DNA of 64,000 bases, taken from the NCBI RefSeq assembly GCF_008639165.1, contig NZ_CP029197.1, positions 2,790,001 through 2,854,000 of the forward strand, read 5' to 3'. The translations under genes were made by a program, and so were the position numbers. This document shows, one piece after another, positions 32,270-40,587 of this stretch (position 1 is the stretch's first letter; each line of letters starts with the position of its first letter). This DNA comes from Streptomyces venezuelae ATCC 10712 (lineage in GTDB: Bacteria > Actinomycetota > Actinomycetes > Streptomycetales > Streptomycetaceae). The notes beneath the pieces were generated by a model that saw nothing but the letters and a program-made list of their open reading frames with translations, searched no databases and was not told the origin of the DNA.

Positions 32270-33973
32270 ATGATCGAATTCCTCGACCGGAACATCTTCC
32301 AGCCCCATCCCGAGCTGCTCGTCTTCCTCACCGTCGCGCTCGGCTTCCTCTTCGGCAAGCTCCGCTACAAGGCGATCGCGCTCGGCGCCGTCACCGGCTG
32401 CCTGGTGGCGGGGCTGCTGCTCGGCGCCCAGTTCAAGGTCACCATCGACGGCACGGTGAAGAACCTCTTCTTCACCATGTTCCTCTTCGCCCTCGGCTAC
32501 AAGGTCGGTCCCCAGTTCTTCCGGGGCCTGAAGAAGGACGGCATGCCGCAGGTCGTGAACGCCGTCGTGGTCTGCGTGACCGGCCTCCTCGTCTCCTGGG
32601 GCTTCGCCGTGATGCTGGGGTACGGCCCCGGGCTCTCGGCCGGCCTGCTGGGCGGCGCGCTCACCCAGTCGGCGGTCATCGGCGTCGCCCAGGACGCCAT
32701 CGGCAACCTCCCCGGGCTCTCCGCCGAGCAGATGAAGACCGAGGAGAACCTCGTCGCGATCGGCTACGCCGTCACGTACCCGCTCGGCACCATCCTCTGC
32801 GCGATGCTCCTCGCCAACGTCCTGCCCAAGCTGTACAAGCGGGACCTGGCCCAGGAGTCCGCGCAGCTGGCCAAGGAGCTCGACGCGCCCGGTGACAACC
32901 CGGACCTCGCCGAGGGCTACTACGAGGTGGTGCTCCGCGCGTACCAGATGGACCACTCACCACTGGTCGGCCGGACCATCGACGACTTCGAGAACCAGCA
33001 GAAGGAGCTCGGGCACCGGATCTACATCACCCGGGTGCGCCGCGAAGGGCAGATCCTCGCCCACGACCAGCAAACGGTGCTGCGCTCCGGGGACGTGGTC
33101 GCCGTCAGCGCCCTGCGCGGCTCGCTCGTCGACTTCGACGCCCGCACCCACATCGGCCCCGAGACGGACGACGTGGAACTGCTCGGCTACGAGACGGAGA
33201 CCCTGCACGTCGTCGCCTCGGAGAAGGCGCAGCTCGGCAGGACCGTGGCCGAGGTACGCCGCGAGCCCTTCATGGTCGGCGTGTACATCGACAAGATCTA
33301 CCGGTCCGGCGCGGAATTCCCGTACCGGCTCTCCACCACGCTGGAGCGCGGCGACACGGTGGTCCTGACCGGTCCGAAGCGGCTCGTGGACCCGGCGGGC
33401 AAGGCGCTCGGCAAGCCCGTGCCGACCTCCTTCGCCACCGACATGCTCTGGGTCGGCCTCGGCATCTTCCTCGGCGGCTGCGTCGGCATCCCGGCGCTGA
33501 CCGTGTCGGGCGTGCCGATCTCGCTGTCCACCTCGGGCGGCGCGCTGATCATGGGCCTGGTCTTCGGCTGGATCCGCGGCAAGTACCCGACGTACGGCAA
33601 CGTGCCACCCGGCGCCCAGTGGTTCATGGACACCCTCGGCCTCTGCCTCTTCGTCGCGGTCGTCGGCATCAACGCCGGGCCCAGTTTCACCAGCGGCCTC
33701 TCGACGGCCGGCTGGGGGCTGCTCGTCTGGGGCGCGGTGGCGACGGTCGTGCCGCTGCTCGTGGGCTTCGGCTTCGGCCACTACGTCCAGAAGATCCGCT
33801 TCCCGATCCTGATGGGCGTCCTGGCCGGCGGCCAGACGACGACGGCCGCCATCGGCGCCATCAACGAACAGTCCAAGTCACAGATCCCGACGCTCGGTTA
33901 CACGATCCCCTACGCCGTCGGCAACGTCCTGCTGACCATCTGGGGCGCCGTCATCGTCATCCTCCACCACTGA
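32270..33973 (+). CDS. Aspartate-alanine antiporter family protein (AspT), copy 2
   Basis: A 567-aa paralogue of the preceding gene with the same two-bundle layout: HPELLVFLTVALGFLFGKLR, FFTMFLFALGYKVGPQFFRG, central cytoplasmic lobes (EVVLRAYQMDHSPLVGRTID; SGAEFPYRLSTTLERGDTVV), and a C-terminal bundle (LAGGQTTTAAIGAINEQSKS). Aligned motifs (GKLR, FALGY-GPQFF, AG-TESAV versus GG-LTQSAV) show ancient divergence, not a recent duplication. It starts 9 nt after copy 1. The two could form a heterodimer or take different amino acids. Confidence 0.87.
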   Translation: MIEFLDRNIFQPHPELLVFLTVALGFLFGKLRYKAIALGAVTGCLVAGLLLGAQFKVTIDGTVKNLFFTMFLFALGYKVGPQFFRGLKKDGMPQVVNAVVVCVTGLLVSWGFAVMLGYGPGLSAGLLGGALTQSAVIGVAQDAIGNLPGLSAEQMKTEENLVAIGYAVTYPLGTILCAMLLANVLPKLYKRDLAQESAQLAKELDAPGDNPDLAEGYYEVVLRAYQMDHSPLVGRTIDDFENQQKELGHRIYITRVRREGQILAHDQQTVLRSGDVVAVSALRGSLVDFDARTHIGPETDDVELLGYETETLHVVASEKAQLGRTVAEVRREPFMVGVYIDKIYRSGAEFPYRLSTTLERGDTVVLTGPKRLVDPAGKALGKPVPTSFATDMLWVGLGIFLGGCVGIPALTVSGVPISLSTSGGALIMGLVFGWIRGKYPTYGNVPPGAQWFMDTLGLCLFVAVVGINAGPSFTSGLSTAGWGLLVWGAVATVVPLLVGFGFGHYVQKIRFPILMGVLAGGQTTTAAIGAINEQSKSQIPTLGYTIPYAVGNVLLTIWGAVIVILHH

Positions 33974-34002
33974 ACCCTCCCGATCGACGTAAGGAAGTCA
34001 CC

Positions 34003-35652
34003 GTGCCCAGGACCACCTTCACCCGCGAGGAGATCCAGTCCTTCGCGCAGCTCTCGCCGTTCGAGCTGAAGGACAAGTTCATCCAGCTCGCCCAGGCAGC
34101 GCAGGCCGGCAAGCCAGGCCAGAAGGAGAAGTCGCAGGCCCAGATGCTCAACGCGGGCCGCGGCAACCCCAACTGGGTCGCCACCGGCCCCCGCGAGGCC
34201 TTCTACGCGCTCGGCTACTTCGCCCTCTCCGAGTCCCGCCGCGTCTGGACCGCCGACAACCTCGGCGGCATGCCCGAACGCCCCGGCTGCGGCGCCCGCT
34301 TCGACGCCTTCGTGCGCCGGCACCCGGACCTGCCCGGCATCGAACTGCTCCAGGACTGCGTGGAGTACGCGGTCGAGCGCTTCGGCTTCGACAAGGACGC
34401 CTTCGTGCACGAGCTGACCGACAGCACGATCGGCGACAACTACCCCGTACCGGACCGGATGCTGCCGCACACCGAGCAGATCGTGCGCGGCTACCTGAAC
34501 GACGAGATGTTCGGCGGGCGGCCGCCCGCCGGGAACATGTCGCTGTTCGCGACCGAGGGCGGCACGGCCGCCATGTGCTACGTCTTCGACTCCCTGATGA
34601 AGAACGGCATCCTGAAGAAGGGCGACCGGATCGCCCTGATGGTGCCGGTCTTCACCCCGTACATCGAGATCCCCGAGCTCGACACGTACGACTTCGACGT
34701 CGTGACGGTCAACGCGAGCCTCTTCACCGAGACCGGCGTCCGCGAGTGGCGCTACCCGGCCGAGGAGGTCGCCAAGCTCGCCGACCCCTCGGTGAAGATG
34801 GTCTGCCTCGTGAACCCCTCGAACCCGCCGTCCCTGGCGCTCAGCGAGCGCGTCGCGCACCAGATCCAGGACATCGTCGCCACCACCAACCCGAACCTGC
34901 TGATCGTCACCGACGACGTGTACGGCACCTTCGTCGAGGGCTTCCGCTCGATCGCCGCCGACCTGCCGCGCAACACCCTGCTCGTGTACTCGTACTCCAA
35001 GCACTACGGCTGCACAGGACACCGGCTCGGCGTCATCGGCCTCCACGACGACAACGTCGTCGACGAGATGCTCGCCGCCCTGCCGCAGGACGCTAAGGAC
35101 CGCCTGAACAAGCGGTACGGCTCGCTGTCCCTCGAACCGGAGAAGATCCGGTTCATCGACCGGCTGGTCGCCGACTCCCGGCAGGTCGCCCTCAACCACA
35201 CGGCCGGCCTGTCGCTCCCCCAGCAGGTCATGATGGCGCTGTTCTCGCTCTTCGACCTGCTCCCCGAGGGCCAGGCCTACAAGGAGAAGATCCGCGGCAT
35301 CGTGCGCCGGCGCCTCGACCTGCTCCTCGAAGGCGCCCAGATGAAGATCTCCGAGGACGCGAAGCGGGCCGGGTACTACATCGAGCTCGATCTGCTGGCC
35401 GAGGCCGAGCGGGTGCACGGGAAGGACTTCTCGGACTTCCTGGAGAAGAACTACGAGCCCGTCGACCCGCTGTTCCGGCTCGCCGAGCAGACCAGCGTCG
35501 TCCTCCTCAACGGCGGCGGCTTCGACGGCCCCGAATGGTCGGTCCGGGTGTCGCTCGCCAACCTCGACGACCTCGACTACCTGAAGATCGGCCACCACCT
35601 GCGGGCGATCTTCGACGACTACGCGGAGGAGTGGAAGACCGCCAAGGCCTGA
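34003..35652 (+). CDS. aspD: Bifunctional aspartate transaminase / aspartate 4-decarboxylase
   Basis: A 549-aa fold-type I PLP enzyme of the AspD class, converting aspartate to alanine plus CO2. Long N-terminal AspD-specific region FTREEIQSFAQLSPFELKDK and LNAGRGNPNWVATGPREAFY. Cofactor segments are LFATEGGTAAMCYVFDSLMK, CLVNPSNPPSLALSERVAHQ, IVTDDVYGTFVEGFRSI and the Schiff-base Lys in VYSYSKHYGCTGHRLGV. GTG 34003 follows AAGGAAG. With the antiporters it completes a cycle in which decarboxylation consumes a cytoplasmic proton, giving proton-motive force and acid tolerance. Confidence 0.93.
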   Translation: MPRTTFTREEIQSFAQLSPFELKDKFIQLAQAAQAGKPGQKEKSQAQMLNAGRGNPNWVATGPREAFYALGYFALSESRRVWTADNLGGMPERPGCGARFDAFVRRHPDLPGIELLQDCVEYAVERFGFDKDAFVHELTDSTIGDNYPVPDRMLPHTEQIVRGYLNDEMFGGRPPAGNMSLFATEGGTAAMCYVFDSLMKNGILKKGDRIALMVPVFTPYIEIPELDTYDFDVVTVNASLFTETGVREWRYPAEEVAKLADPSVKMVCLVNPSNPPSLALSERVAHQIQDIVATTNPNLLIVTDDVYGTFVEGFRSIAADLPRNTLLVYSYSKHYGCTGHRLGVIGLHDDNVVDEMLAALPQDAKDRLNKRYGSLSLEPEKIRFIDRLVADSRQVALNHTAGLSLPQQVMMALFSLFDLLPEGQAYKEKIRGIVRRRLDLLLEGAQMKISEDAKRAGYYIELDLLAEAERVHGKDFSDFLEKNYEPVDPLFRLAEQTSVVLLNGGGFDGPEWSVRVSLANLDDLDYLKIGHHLRAIFDDYAEEWKTAKA

Positions 35653-35673
35653 CGCCCGGCGGACGACAGGGGT

Positions 35674-35717
35674 GCGCGCCCCGGCCGGGAGGTGGGGTGG
35701 TTCCGGCCGGGGCGCGC
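35674..35717. terminator. Bidirectional terminator between aspD and the GH18 gene
   Basis: 15-bp stem GCGCGCCCCGGCCGG (35674-35688) with CCGGCCGGGGCGCGC (35703-35717) and a 14-nt loop, between two convergent genes. Confidence 0.85.
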
Positions 35718-35770
35718 GGTGTGGGGGGACTCAGGGGTCCGGGGGGGTGCCGTGCCGACTGCCACTCCGG

Positions 35771-37285
35771 CTACTTGTAGGCAGCGAAGGCCTTCGTGAA
35801 GGCCAGCGGCTGCTGGAGGATCGAGGAGCAGGTGGCGTCCGCGTGGTTCACCGCGCCCGCCGCGCACTGCTTGTCCCGGGTCGAGGACCACATCGACAGC
35901 CAGCCGATGCCCTTGGACTTCGCGAAGTCGACGAGCTGGGTGGCGTCGTCGACCGTGAAGATCTCACTGCTGACGTCGTTGACACCGATCATCGGGGTGA
36001 CGGCGACGGCCTTCCAGGCGGCCGCGTCGGAGAGCCCGAGGACGCCCTTGATCTGCGCCTGTGTCGCGGTCGCGGCCTGGACGGCGTACGTGCCCATGTC
36101 GGCGCTGTAGGCCGGCCCGTAGTCCATCGCCATGATGTTCACGGCGTCGACGCGGACCCCGTTGCGCTTGGCGTCGGCGAGGAGGTCCACGCCCGGCTGC
36201 GTCAGGCCCTCGGGCATGACGGGCAGCGTGAAGGAGACGTTCAGACCGGGGTGCGACCTCTGGAGCTGGGCGATCGCCTGCGCGCGGCGGGTGTTCGCGG
36301 CGGTGTCCGGCAGGGCCGCGCCCTCGATGTCGAAGTCGACCTTGGTCAGCTTGTACTGGTCGACGACCTTGCCGTACGCGGCGGCGAGCGCCGAGGAGGA
36401 CGAGCAGTTCAGGGCCAGCTCGTGGCCCGCGGCGCCACCGAAGGAGACCCGGACGTCACCGCCCTTGGCACGCAGGGCGCCTATCTGGGCGGCGACCTTG
36501 TCGTTCGCGAGGTCGGTGACCCCGCCCCACAGCGGGGCGCAGGAGCCGCCGGAGGTGATGAAGGCGAGGTTGAACTCCTTCACGCCGGTGGCGTCGGCGG
36601 TCGCGAGCAGGTCGTACGCCGGGTAGAGCGAGGTGTCGACGTACGGGGCGTACCGGGCCGTGCCGGCCGGGGAGCCGGTGGCGGTCGCCGTGGGCGTCGG
36701 GGTGGGGGTGGCGGTGGGGGTCGGCGCCGTGGTCGCGGTGGCGGTCGGCCTGGGGCTCGCGGTGGCCGTGGCGGTGGCGGTCGGCCTGGGCGTCGCCGTC
36801 GGCGAGGGGGCGGTCGTGGTGGGGCGGCCGCTGGGGGTGGGGGCGGTGCCTCCGGCCGAGCAGGCGGCCTTGTTGATCAGGCAGTTGGCGGGGTCGCCGG
36901 CCTGACCGGCGGCCGAGGTGACGAAGCCGACGGTGACGGACGCGCCGGGCGCGAGCTGCTTGTTCCAGCTCGCGGGCTTCACGGTGACGTGGCTGCCGGA
37001 GACGGTGTGCTCGCCGTTCCACAGGGAGCCGATGGTGGTCCCGGCGGGGAGGTCGAACTCCAGGGTCCAGTCGGACTGGGGGGTGCTCGTCTCGTTGGTG
37101 ACGACGTACTGGCCGGTGTAGCCGCCGGCCCAGGAGCTGGTCCTGGTGTACGCGGCGCCGACCGCGGCGGCCTGGGCCGTACCGGTGAGCGCGAACGCGA
37201 CACCGCCGGCGACGGCGACGGCGACGACCGCCCCGACGACCTTGTTCCTGGTGCTCGCCCTGCGCCGGTGCGAACTGCTGCCCAT
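35771..37285 (-). CDS. Secreted GH18 chitinase-like protein with N-terminal CBM2
   Basis: A 504-aa exported protein: signal peptide (VVGAVVAVAVAGGVAFALTG), a CBM2-type module (YTRTSSWAGGYTGQYVVTNE to about residue 145), a Thr/Pro/Ala-rich linker of roughly 65 residues, then a GH18 domain with VDFDIEGAALPDTAANTRRA. The DxDxE catalytic motif is intact (DFDIE). LNVSFTLPVMPEGLTQPGVD and VNIMAMDYGPAY follow, with Tyr of MDYG. It resembles the compact bacterial chitinases of the ChiC/ChiD type more than the 56018 enzyme. Unlike the other chitin genes here, no DasR site is visible in its upstream region. Confidence 0.87.
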   Translation of the reverse strand: MGSSSHRRRASTRNKVVGAVVAVAVAGGVAFALTGTAQAAAVGAAYTRTSSWAGGYTGQYVVTNETSTPQSDWTLEFDLPAGTTIGSLWNGEHTVSGSHVTVKPASWNKQLAPGASVTVGFVTSAAGQAGDPANCLINKAACSAGGTAPTPSGRPTTTAPSPTATPRPTATATATASPRPTATATTAPTPTATPTPTPTATATGSPAGTARYAPYVDTSLYPAYDLLATADATGVKEFNLAFITSGGSCAPLWGGVTDLANDKVAAQIGALRAKGGDVRVSFGGAAGHELALNCSSSSALAAAYGKVVDQYKLTKVDFDIEGAALPDTAANTRRAQAIAQLQRSHPGLNVSFTLPVMPEGLTQPGVDLLADAKRNGVRVDAVNIMAMDYGPAYSADMGTYAVQAATATQAQIKGVLGLSDAAAWKAVAVTPMIGVNDVSSEIFTVDDATQLVDFAKSKGIGWLSMWSSTRDKQCAAGAVNHADATCSSILQQPLAFTKAFAAYK

Positions 37286-37441
37286 CGCGTGCCTGCCTCT
37301 GCGTGCTGGGGGGTGGGGAGGGGGTGCGGCAGCACGCTAGCGACTGGAAAACGGACAAACCGGCGTCCGGGGACGCGGGTGGGGATCCTTAGGCTCCGCT
37401 TAAGGAAGCCATCGGGACCACGAAAGGTTGCCTGGGCGGGC

Positions 37442-37463
37442 CTGACGGCCCCGGGGCCGTCAG
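37442..37463. terminator. Perfect palindrome, candidate terminator for the two-component operon
   Basis: CTGACGGCCCC followed directly by GGGGCCGTCAG, an 11-bp perfect inverted repeat. As RNA the middle would form the loop. It could terminate minus-strand transcripts arriving from the kinase gene across the repeat array; there is no T-tract. Confidence 0.45.
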
Positions 37464-37522
37464 ACCCGGGGGCCGGCCCGGGGCCGCCGGGCCGGGGCCG
37501 GGGGGCCGGGCTCCGGCCCGGG

Positions 37523-37710
37523 GCCGCCAGGCCGAGGGGGCGGGCCCCAGCCCGGGGCCGCCAGGCCCGGGGGTCGGGCTCCGGCCCAGGGCCGCCAGGC
37601 CGAGGGGGCGGGCCCCAGCCCGGAGCCGCCAGGCCCGGGGGCCGGGCCCCAGCCCGGAGCCGCCAGGCCCGGGGGCCGGGCCCCAGCCCGGAGCCGCCAG
37701 GCCTGTCCGG
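37523..37710. repeat. 34-bp GC-rich tandem repeat array
   Basis: Units begin at 37523, 37557, 37591, 37625, 37659 and (partial) 37693, exact 34-bp period, each opening GCCGCCAGGC. The last two full copies are identical; earlier ones differ at a few sites (for example CCCGGGGGCC versus CGAGGGGGCG). A degenerate copy may precede at 37483. The array lies just after the stop of the histidine kinase gene. Confidence 0.92.
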
Positions 37711-37765
37711 TCCGGTCAGCCCTGCCAGGGCGGCCCCGTCCGAGGCCGCCGCCCGGCCGGGTCCG

Positions 37766-39175
37766 TCAGCTCTCGACCGCTCGGCGGGTGCCCGTGCCGC
37801 CGCGGCGGCGGCGCGGGGGGCGGTGGCCGCGGCGGGTGGCCGCGCCGAAGGAGCGGCGACCGTCGAGGCCGATCCAGATCCGCACCTCCGTGCCGCCGAG
37901 CACCGAGTGGCCGATGGCGACGTCGCCGCCGGTGGTCTCCGCCATCCGCCGCACGATGTCCAGGCCGAGCCCCGTGGAGCCGTCCCGGGCCCCGCTGTTG
38001 CCCCGGGCGAGCGCGGCGGCCGGGTCGGCGATGCCGGGGCCCGCGTCGGAGACGAGCACGATGACGGCGTCGTCGCCGTTGTGGACGTCGATCGAGAAGG
38101 CCGTGCCCTCGGGGGTGTGCCGGAAGACGTTGCCGAGCAACGCGTCGAGCGCGGCGACGAGTTCGGGGCGGGCGACCGGGATGCGGACCGGGCGCTCGAC
38201 GCCCGCGACCCGGACCCGGCGGCCCTCGTCCTCGGCGAGCGCCGACCAGAACTCCATCCGCTCGCGCACCACTTCGGCGGCGTCGCAGCCCGCGCCGGGC
38301 CCGGTCGCCTGGGTCTGCGGCTTCGCGTCGCGGGCGGTGCGGATGATGGTGTCGACCTCGCGCTCCAGCTGCTCGACGGCCGCGCGGGTCTGCTCGGCGG
38401 CCGGACCGGAGCCCAGCGAGGCCGCGTTGAGCCGGAGCACGGTGAGCGGGGTGCGCAGCCGGTGGGAGAGGTCGGCGGCGAGTTCCCGTTCGTTGGCGAG
38501 GAGTTGGACGACCTGGTCGGCCATCGAGTTGAACGCGACGGCGGCCGACTTGAGTTCGGGGGGTCCTTCCTCGGGGACCCGGGCGCCGAGCCTGCCCTCG
38601 CCGAGGTCGTGGGCGGCGCCGGCGAGCCGCTGGGCGGGCCGGACCATCCGGACGCCGAGCCGGTCGGCGACGGCGACGGAGCCGACGATCAGGGCGATGC
38701 CGACGCCGGCGAGGACGAGCCAGGCGGTGGCGACGCCGTTGGACACCTCGCCCTCGGGGACGAAGAGTTCGACGACGGCGACCTTGCCGCTGCTGAGCGC
38801 GGTGGGCTGGAGCAGCGCGAAGCCGCCCGGGACCTCGGCGATGGAGGCCCGGCCGAGGGTGCGGGTGGCGGCGAGTTCCTCCTCGCCGGCCCGCCGGGTG
38901 CCGATCTCCAGGGCCGGGTCGCCGGCTTCGGCGGCGGGCACGTGGACGGCGAGCCGCCCGGCGGCGCCGTCCTCGGTGGTGGCGACGGCCTTGTCGAGCT
39001 CGCCGCGGTCGGTGGTGATGGCGAGGACGGGGGCGAGGCCGGCGGCGCGCCGTTCGGCGTTGGAGAAGGCCCGGTCGCGGGCCATCTCCTTGACGACGAG
39101 CCCGAGGGGTACGGCGAAGGCGACGACGACCATGGCGGTGACGGCGAGCGACACCTTGACGAGCGCCCATCTCAC
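37766..39175 (-). CDS. Two-component sensor histidine kinase (HAMP, HisKA)
   Basis: A 469-aa membrane kinase: TM1 LAVTAMVVVAFAVPLGLVVK, an extracellular sensor region (about 30-150), TM2 VLAGVGIALIVGSVAVADRL, HAMP (MVRPAQRLAGAAHDLGEGRL), and H-box LAADLSHRLRTPLTVLRLNA with phospho-His. N-box LLGNVFRHTPEGTAFSIDVH and G-box VLVSDAGPGIADPAAALARG/STGLGLDIVRRMAE complete the ATPase. It ends in a basic tail. The GTG start overlaps the stop of the response regulator by 4 nt. The stimulus is not apparent. Confidence 0.92.
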   Translation of the reverse strand: MRWALVKVSLAVTAMVVVAFAVPLGLVVKEMARDRAFSNAERRAAGLAPVLAITTDRGELDKAVATTEDGAAGRLAVHVPAAEAGDPALEIGTRRAGEEELAATRTLGRASIAEVPGGFALLQPTALSSGKVAVVELFVPEGEVSNGVATAWLVLAGVGIALIVGSVAVADRLGVRMVRPAQRLAGAAHDLGEGRLGARVPEEGPPELKSAAVAFNSMADQVVQLLANERELAADLSHRLRTPLTVLRLNAASLGSGPAAEQTRAAVEQLEREVDTIIRTARDAKPQTQATGPGAGCDAAEVVRERMEFWSALAEDEGRRVRVAGVERPVRIPVARPELVAALDALLGNVFRHTPEGTAFSIDVHNGDDAVIVLVSDAGPGIADPAAALARGNSGARDGSTGLGLDIVRRMAETTGGDVAIGHSVLGGTEVRIWIGLDGRRSFGAATRRGHRPPRRRRGGTGTRRAVES

Positions 39176-39873
39176 GGCTGCGGCTCCCGGGGCGGTTCCA
39201 GCTTCACGCCGACCCCGCGCAGGGTGTGGAGGTAGCGCGGCCGGGCGGCCGTTTCACCCAATTTCCGCCGCAGCCATGACAAATGTACGTCGATGGTCTG
39301 GTCGTCCCCGTACGACTGCTGCCACACCTCGGCCAGCAGCTCCTTGCGCGGGACGACGACGCCGGGCCGGCCGGCGAGGAAGGCGAGCAGGTCGAACTCC
39401 CGCCGGGTCAGGTCGAGCGGCTCCCCGTCGAGTTCCGCCTGCCGGCGCAGCGGGTCGACGGTGAGCCCGCCGACCCGGATCACCCGGGACGGCGGCGCCT
39501 CGCCGGCGGTGGACCGAGCCCGGCGCAGGACGGCGGCCATCCGGGCGGAGAGGTGGTCGACCGAGAACGGCTTCACGAGGTAGTCGTCGGCGCCGGCGTG
39601 GAGGAGCCGTACGATCTCGGCCTCGTCGTCCCGGGCGGTCGCGATGATCACCGGTACGTCGGTGATGCCGCGCAGCATCTTGAGCGCCTCGGACCCGTCC
39701 AGGTCGGGCAGTCCGAGGTCGAGGATGACCACGTCGAAACGGAAATGGGCGACCTCGCGCAACGCCTCCAGAGCCGTCCCGACGCTCCGGACCGTGTGGG
39801 AGGCCTCGGAGAGCCGGCGGATGAGGGCGGAGCGCACGAACTGGTCGTCCTCGACCACGAGCACACTTGCCAT
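39172..39873 (-). CDS. OmpR/PhoB-type response regulator
   Basis: A 233-aa regulator: receiver ASVLVVEDDQFVRSALIRRL with phospho-acceptor Asp in DVVILDLGLPDLDGSEALKM and Lys in GADDYLVKPFSVDHL, then a winged-helix DNA-binding domain (LDLTRREFDLLAFLAGRPGV; DDQTIDVHLSWLRRKLGE; RYLHTLRGVGVKLE). First gene of an operon with the kinase. A short gap (39874-39960) separates it from the divergent membrane protein gene, which may be a target. Confidence 0.93.
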   Translation of the reverse strand: MASVLVVEDDQFVRSALIRRLSEASHTVRSVGTALEALREVAHFRFDVVILDLGLPDLDGSEALKMLRGITDVPVIIATARDDEAEIVRLLHAGADDYLVKPFSVDHLSARMAAVLRRARSTAGEAPPSRVIRVGGLTVDPLRRQAELDGEPLDLTRREFDLLAFLAGRPGVVVPRKELLAEVWQQSYGDDQTIDVHLSWLRRKLGETAARPRYLHTLRGVGVKLEPPREPQP

Positions 39874-39960
39874 GGGCCGCACCGTACGCCATTCGGGGGA
39901 ACCGGAGGCAAGGCCCACCCTGCGGCGCGGGCTTGGGCGGTGTGGTGCAGTATGGCCCCG

Positions 39961-40530
39961 ATGCGAAGAGGACTCGTTCACGCCCTGGCCTGGTCGCTCG
40001 CCACCGGCGCGGCGGTCACCCTCTCCTGGTGGGGAGTGCACACCGTGCTGTCCGGCACCGTGTACGACCCGCCGCGCGCGCTGCCCCTCCCGGCCGGCAG
40101 CACCGTCGACGCGGCCCCGGCGGACGGCGACCCGCGGGCCTCCTCGACCCGGACGCCGGAGATCGCCGAGGCCACCGCCTCCGTCACGGAGCAGCCCACG
40201 CCGAGCGCCGACCCCACGACCCCGGCCACCCCGTCCACGTCCCCCTCGCGGCCGGTGCGGCCGACGACGCAGGCGCCTCCGGCCACCGCTCCCGCCACGG
40301 AGTCGAACGTGAAGAGCTACACCGTGGACGGCGGCCGGGTCACCTTCGACCTGGGCACGAGCTCGGCCGAACTCGTCTCGGCGACCCCGGCCTCCGGCTG
40401 GCAGATGCAGGTGTGGAAGCAGCCGAGCTGGATCCGGGTCACGTTCACCGCGGACGGCCGCGAGGTGTCCGTCTTCTGCGTCTGGCACGACACCGCGCCC
40501 CGGGTGGAGATCGAGGACCGCGCCACCTGA
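39961..40530 (+). CDS. Membrane-anchored extracytoplasmic protein, unknown function
   Basis: A 189-aa protein with one N-terminal helix (HALAWSLATGAAVTLSWWGV), a Pro/Thr/Ser-rich linker of about 70 residues, and a small C-terminal domain SYTVDGGRVTFDLGTSSAEL, ending FCVWHDTAPRVEIEDRAT. It is likely anchored and displayed outside the membrane. ATG 39952, three codons earlier, is an alternative start. It is divergent from the two-component operon and could supply its signal or be its target; that is inference. Confidence 0.75.
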   Translation: MRRGLVHALAWSLATGAAVTLSWWGVHTVLSGTVYDPPRALPLPAGSTVDAAPADGDPRASSTRTPEIAEATASVTEQPTPSADPTTPATPSTSPSRPVRPTTQAPPATAPATESNVKSYTVDGGRVTFDLGTSSAELVSATPASGWQMQVWKQPSWIRVTFTADGREVSVFCVWHDTAPRVEIEDRAT

Positions 40531-40587
40531 GGCGGCCGCGTCCCCGCCCCGGCGCCCGGTCGGGTCCCGCCCCGGCCCCCGGTCGGG

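Larger units (their letters stand above)
37286..37765. other. Intergenic region between GH18 gene and histidine kinase, with repeats
   Basis: 480 bp without a supported gene. It contains the GH18 promoter region (37286-37430), a perfect 22-bp palindrome built on CTGACGGCCCC/GGGGCCGTCAG (37442-37463), and a 34-bp tandem repeat array (37523-37710). The kinase gene ends at 37766 on the minus strand and runs toward this region, so palindrome and repeats probably lie in its 3' untranslated zone. Confidence 0.7.

Noticed and set aside
30509..32956. Very long antisense open frame (about 815 codons) opposite the AspT genes
   Set aside because: It is the GC-bias shadow of real genes with clear transmembrane and family motifs; its translation is low-complexity Arg/Glu/Gly-rich with no domain.
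37483..37710. CRISPR array
   Set aside because: The repeats are contiguous 34-bp tandem units with no unique spacers and no cas genes nearby.
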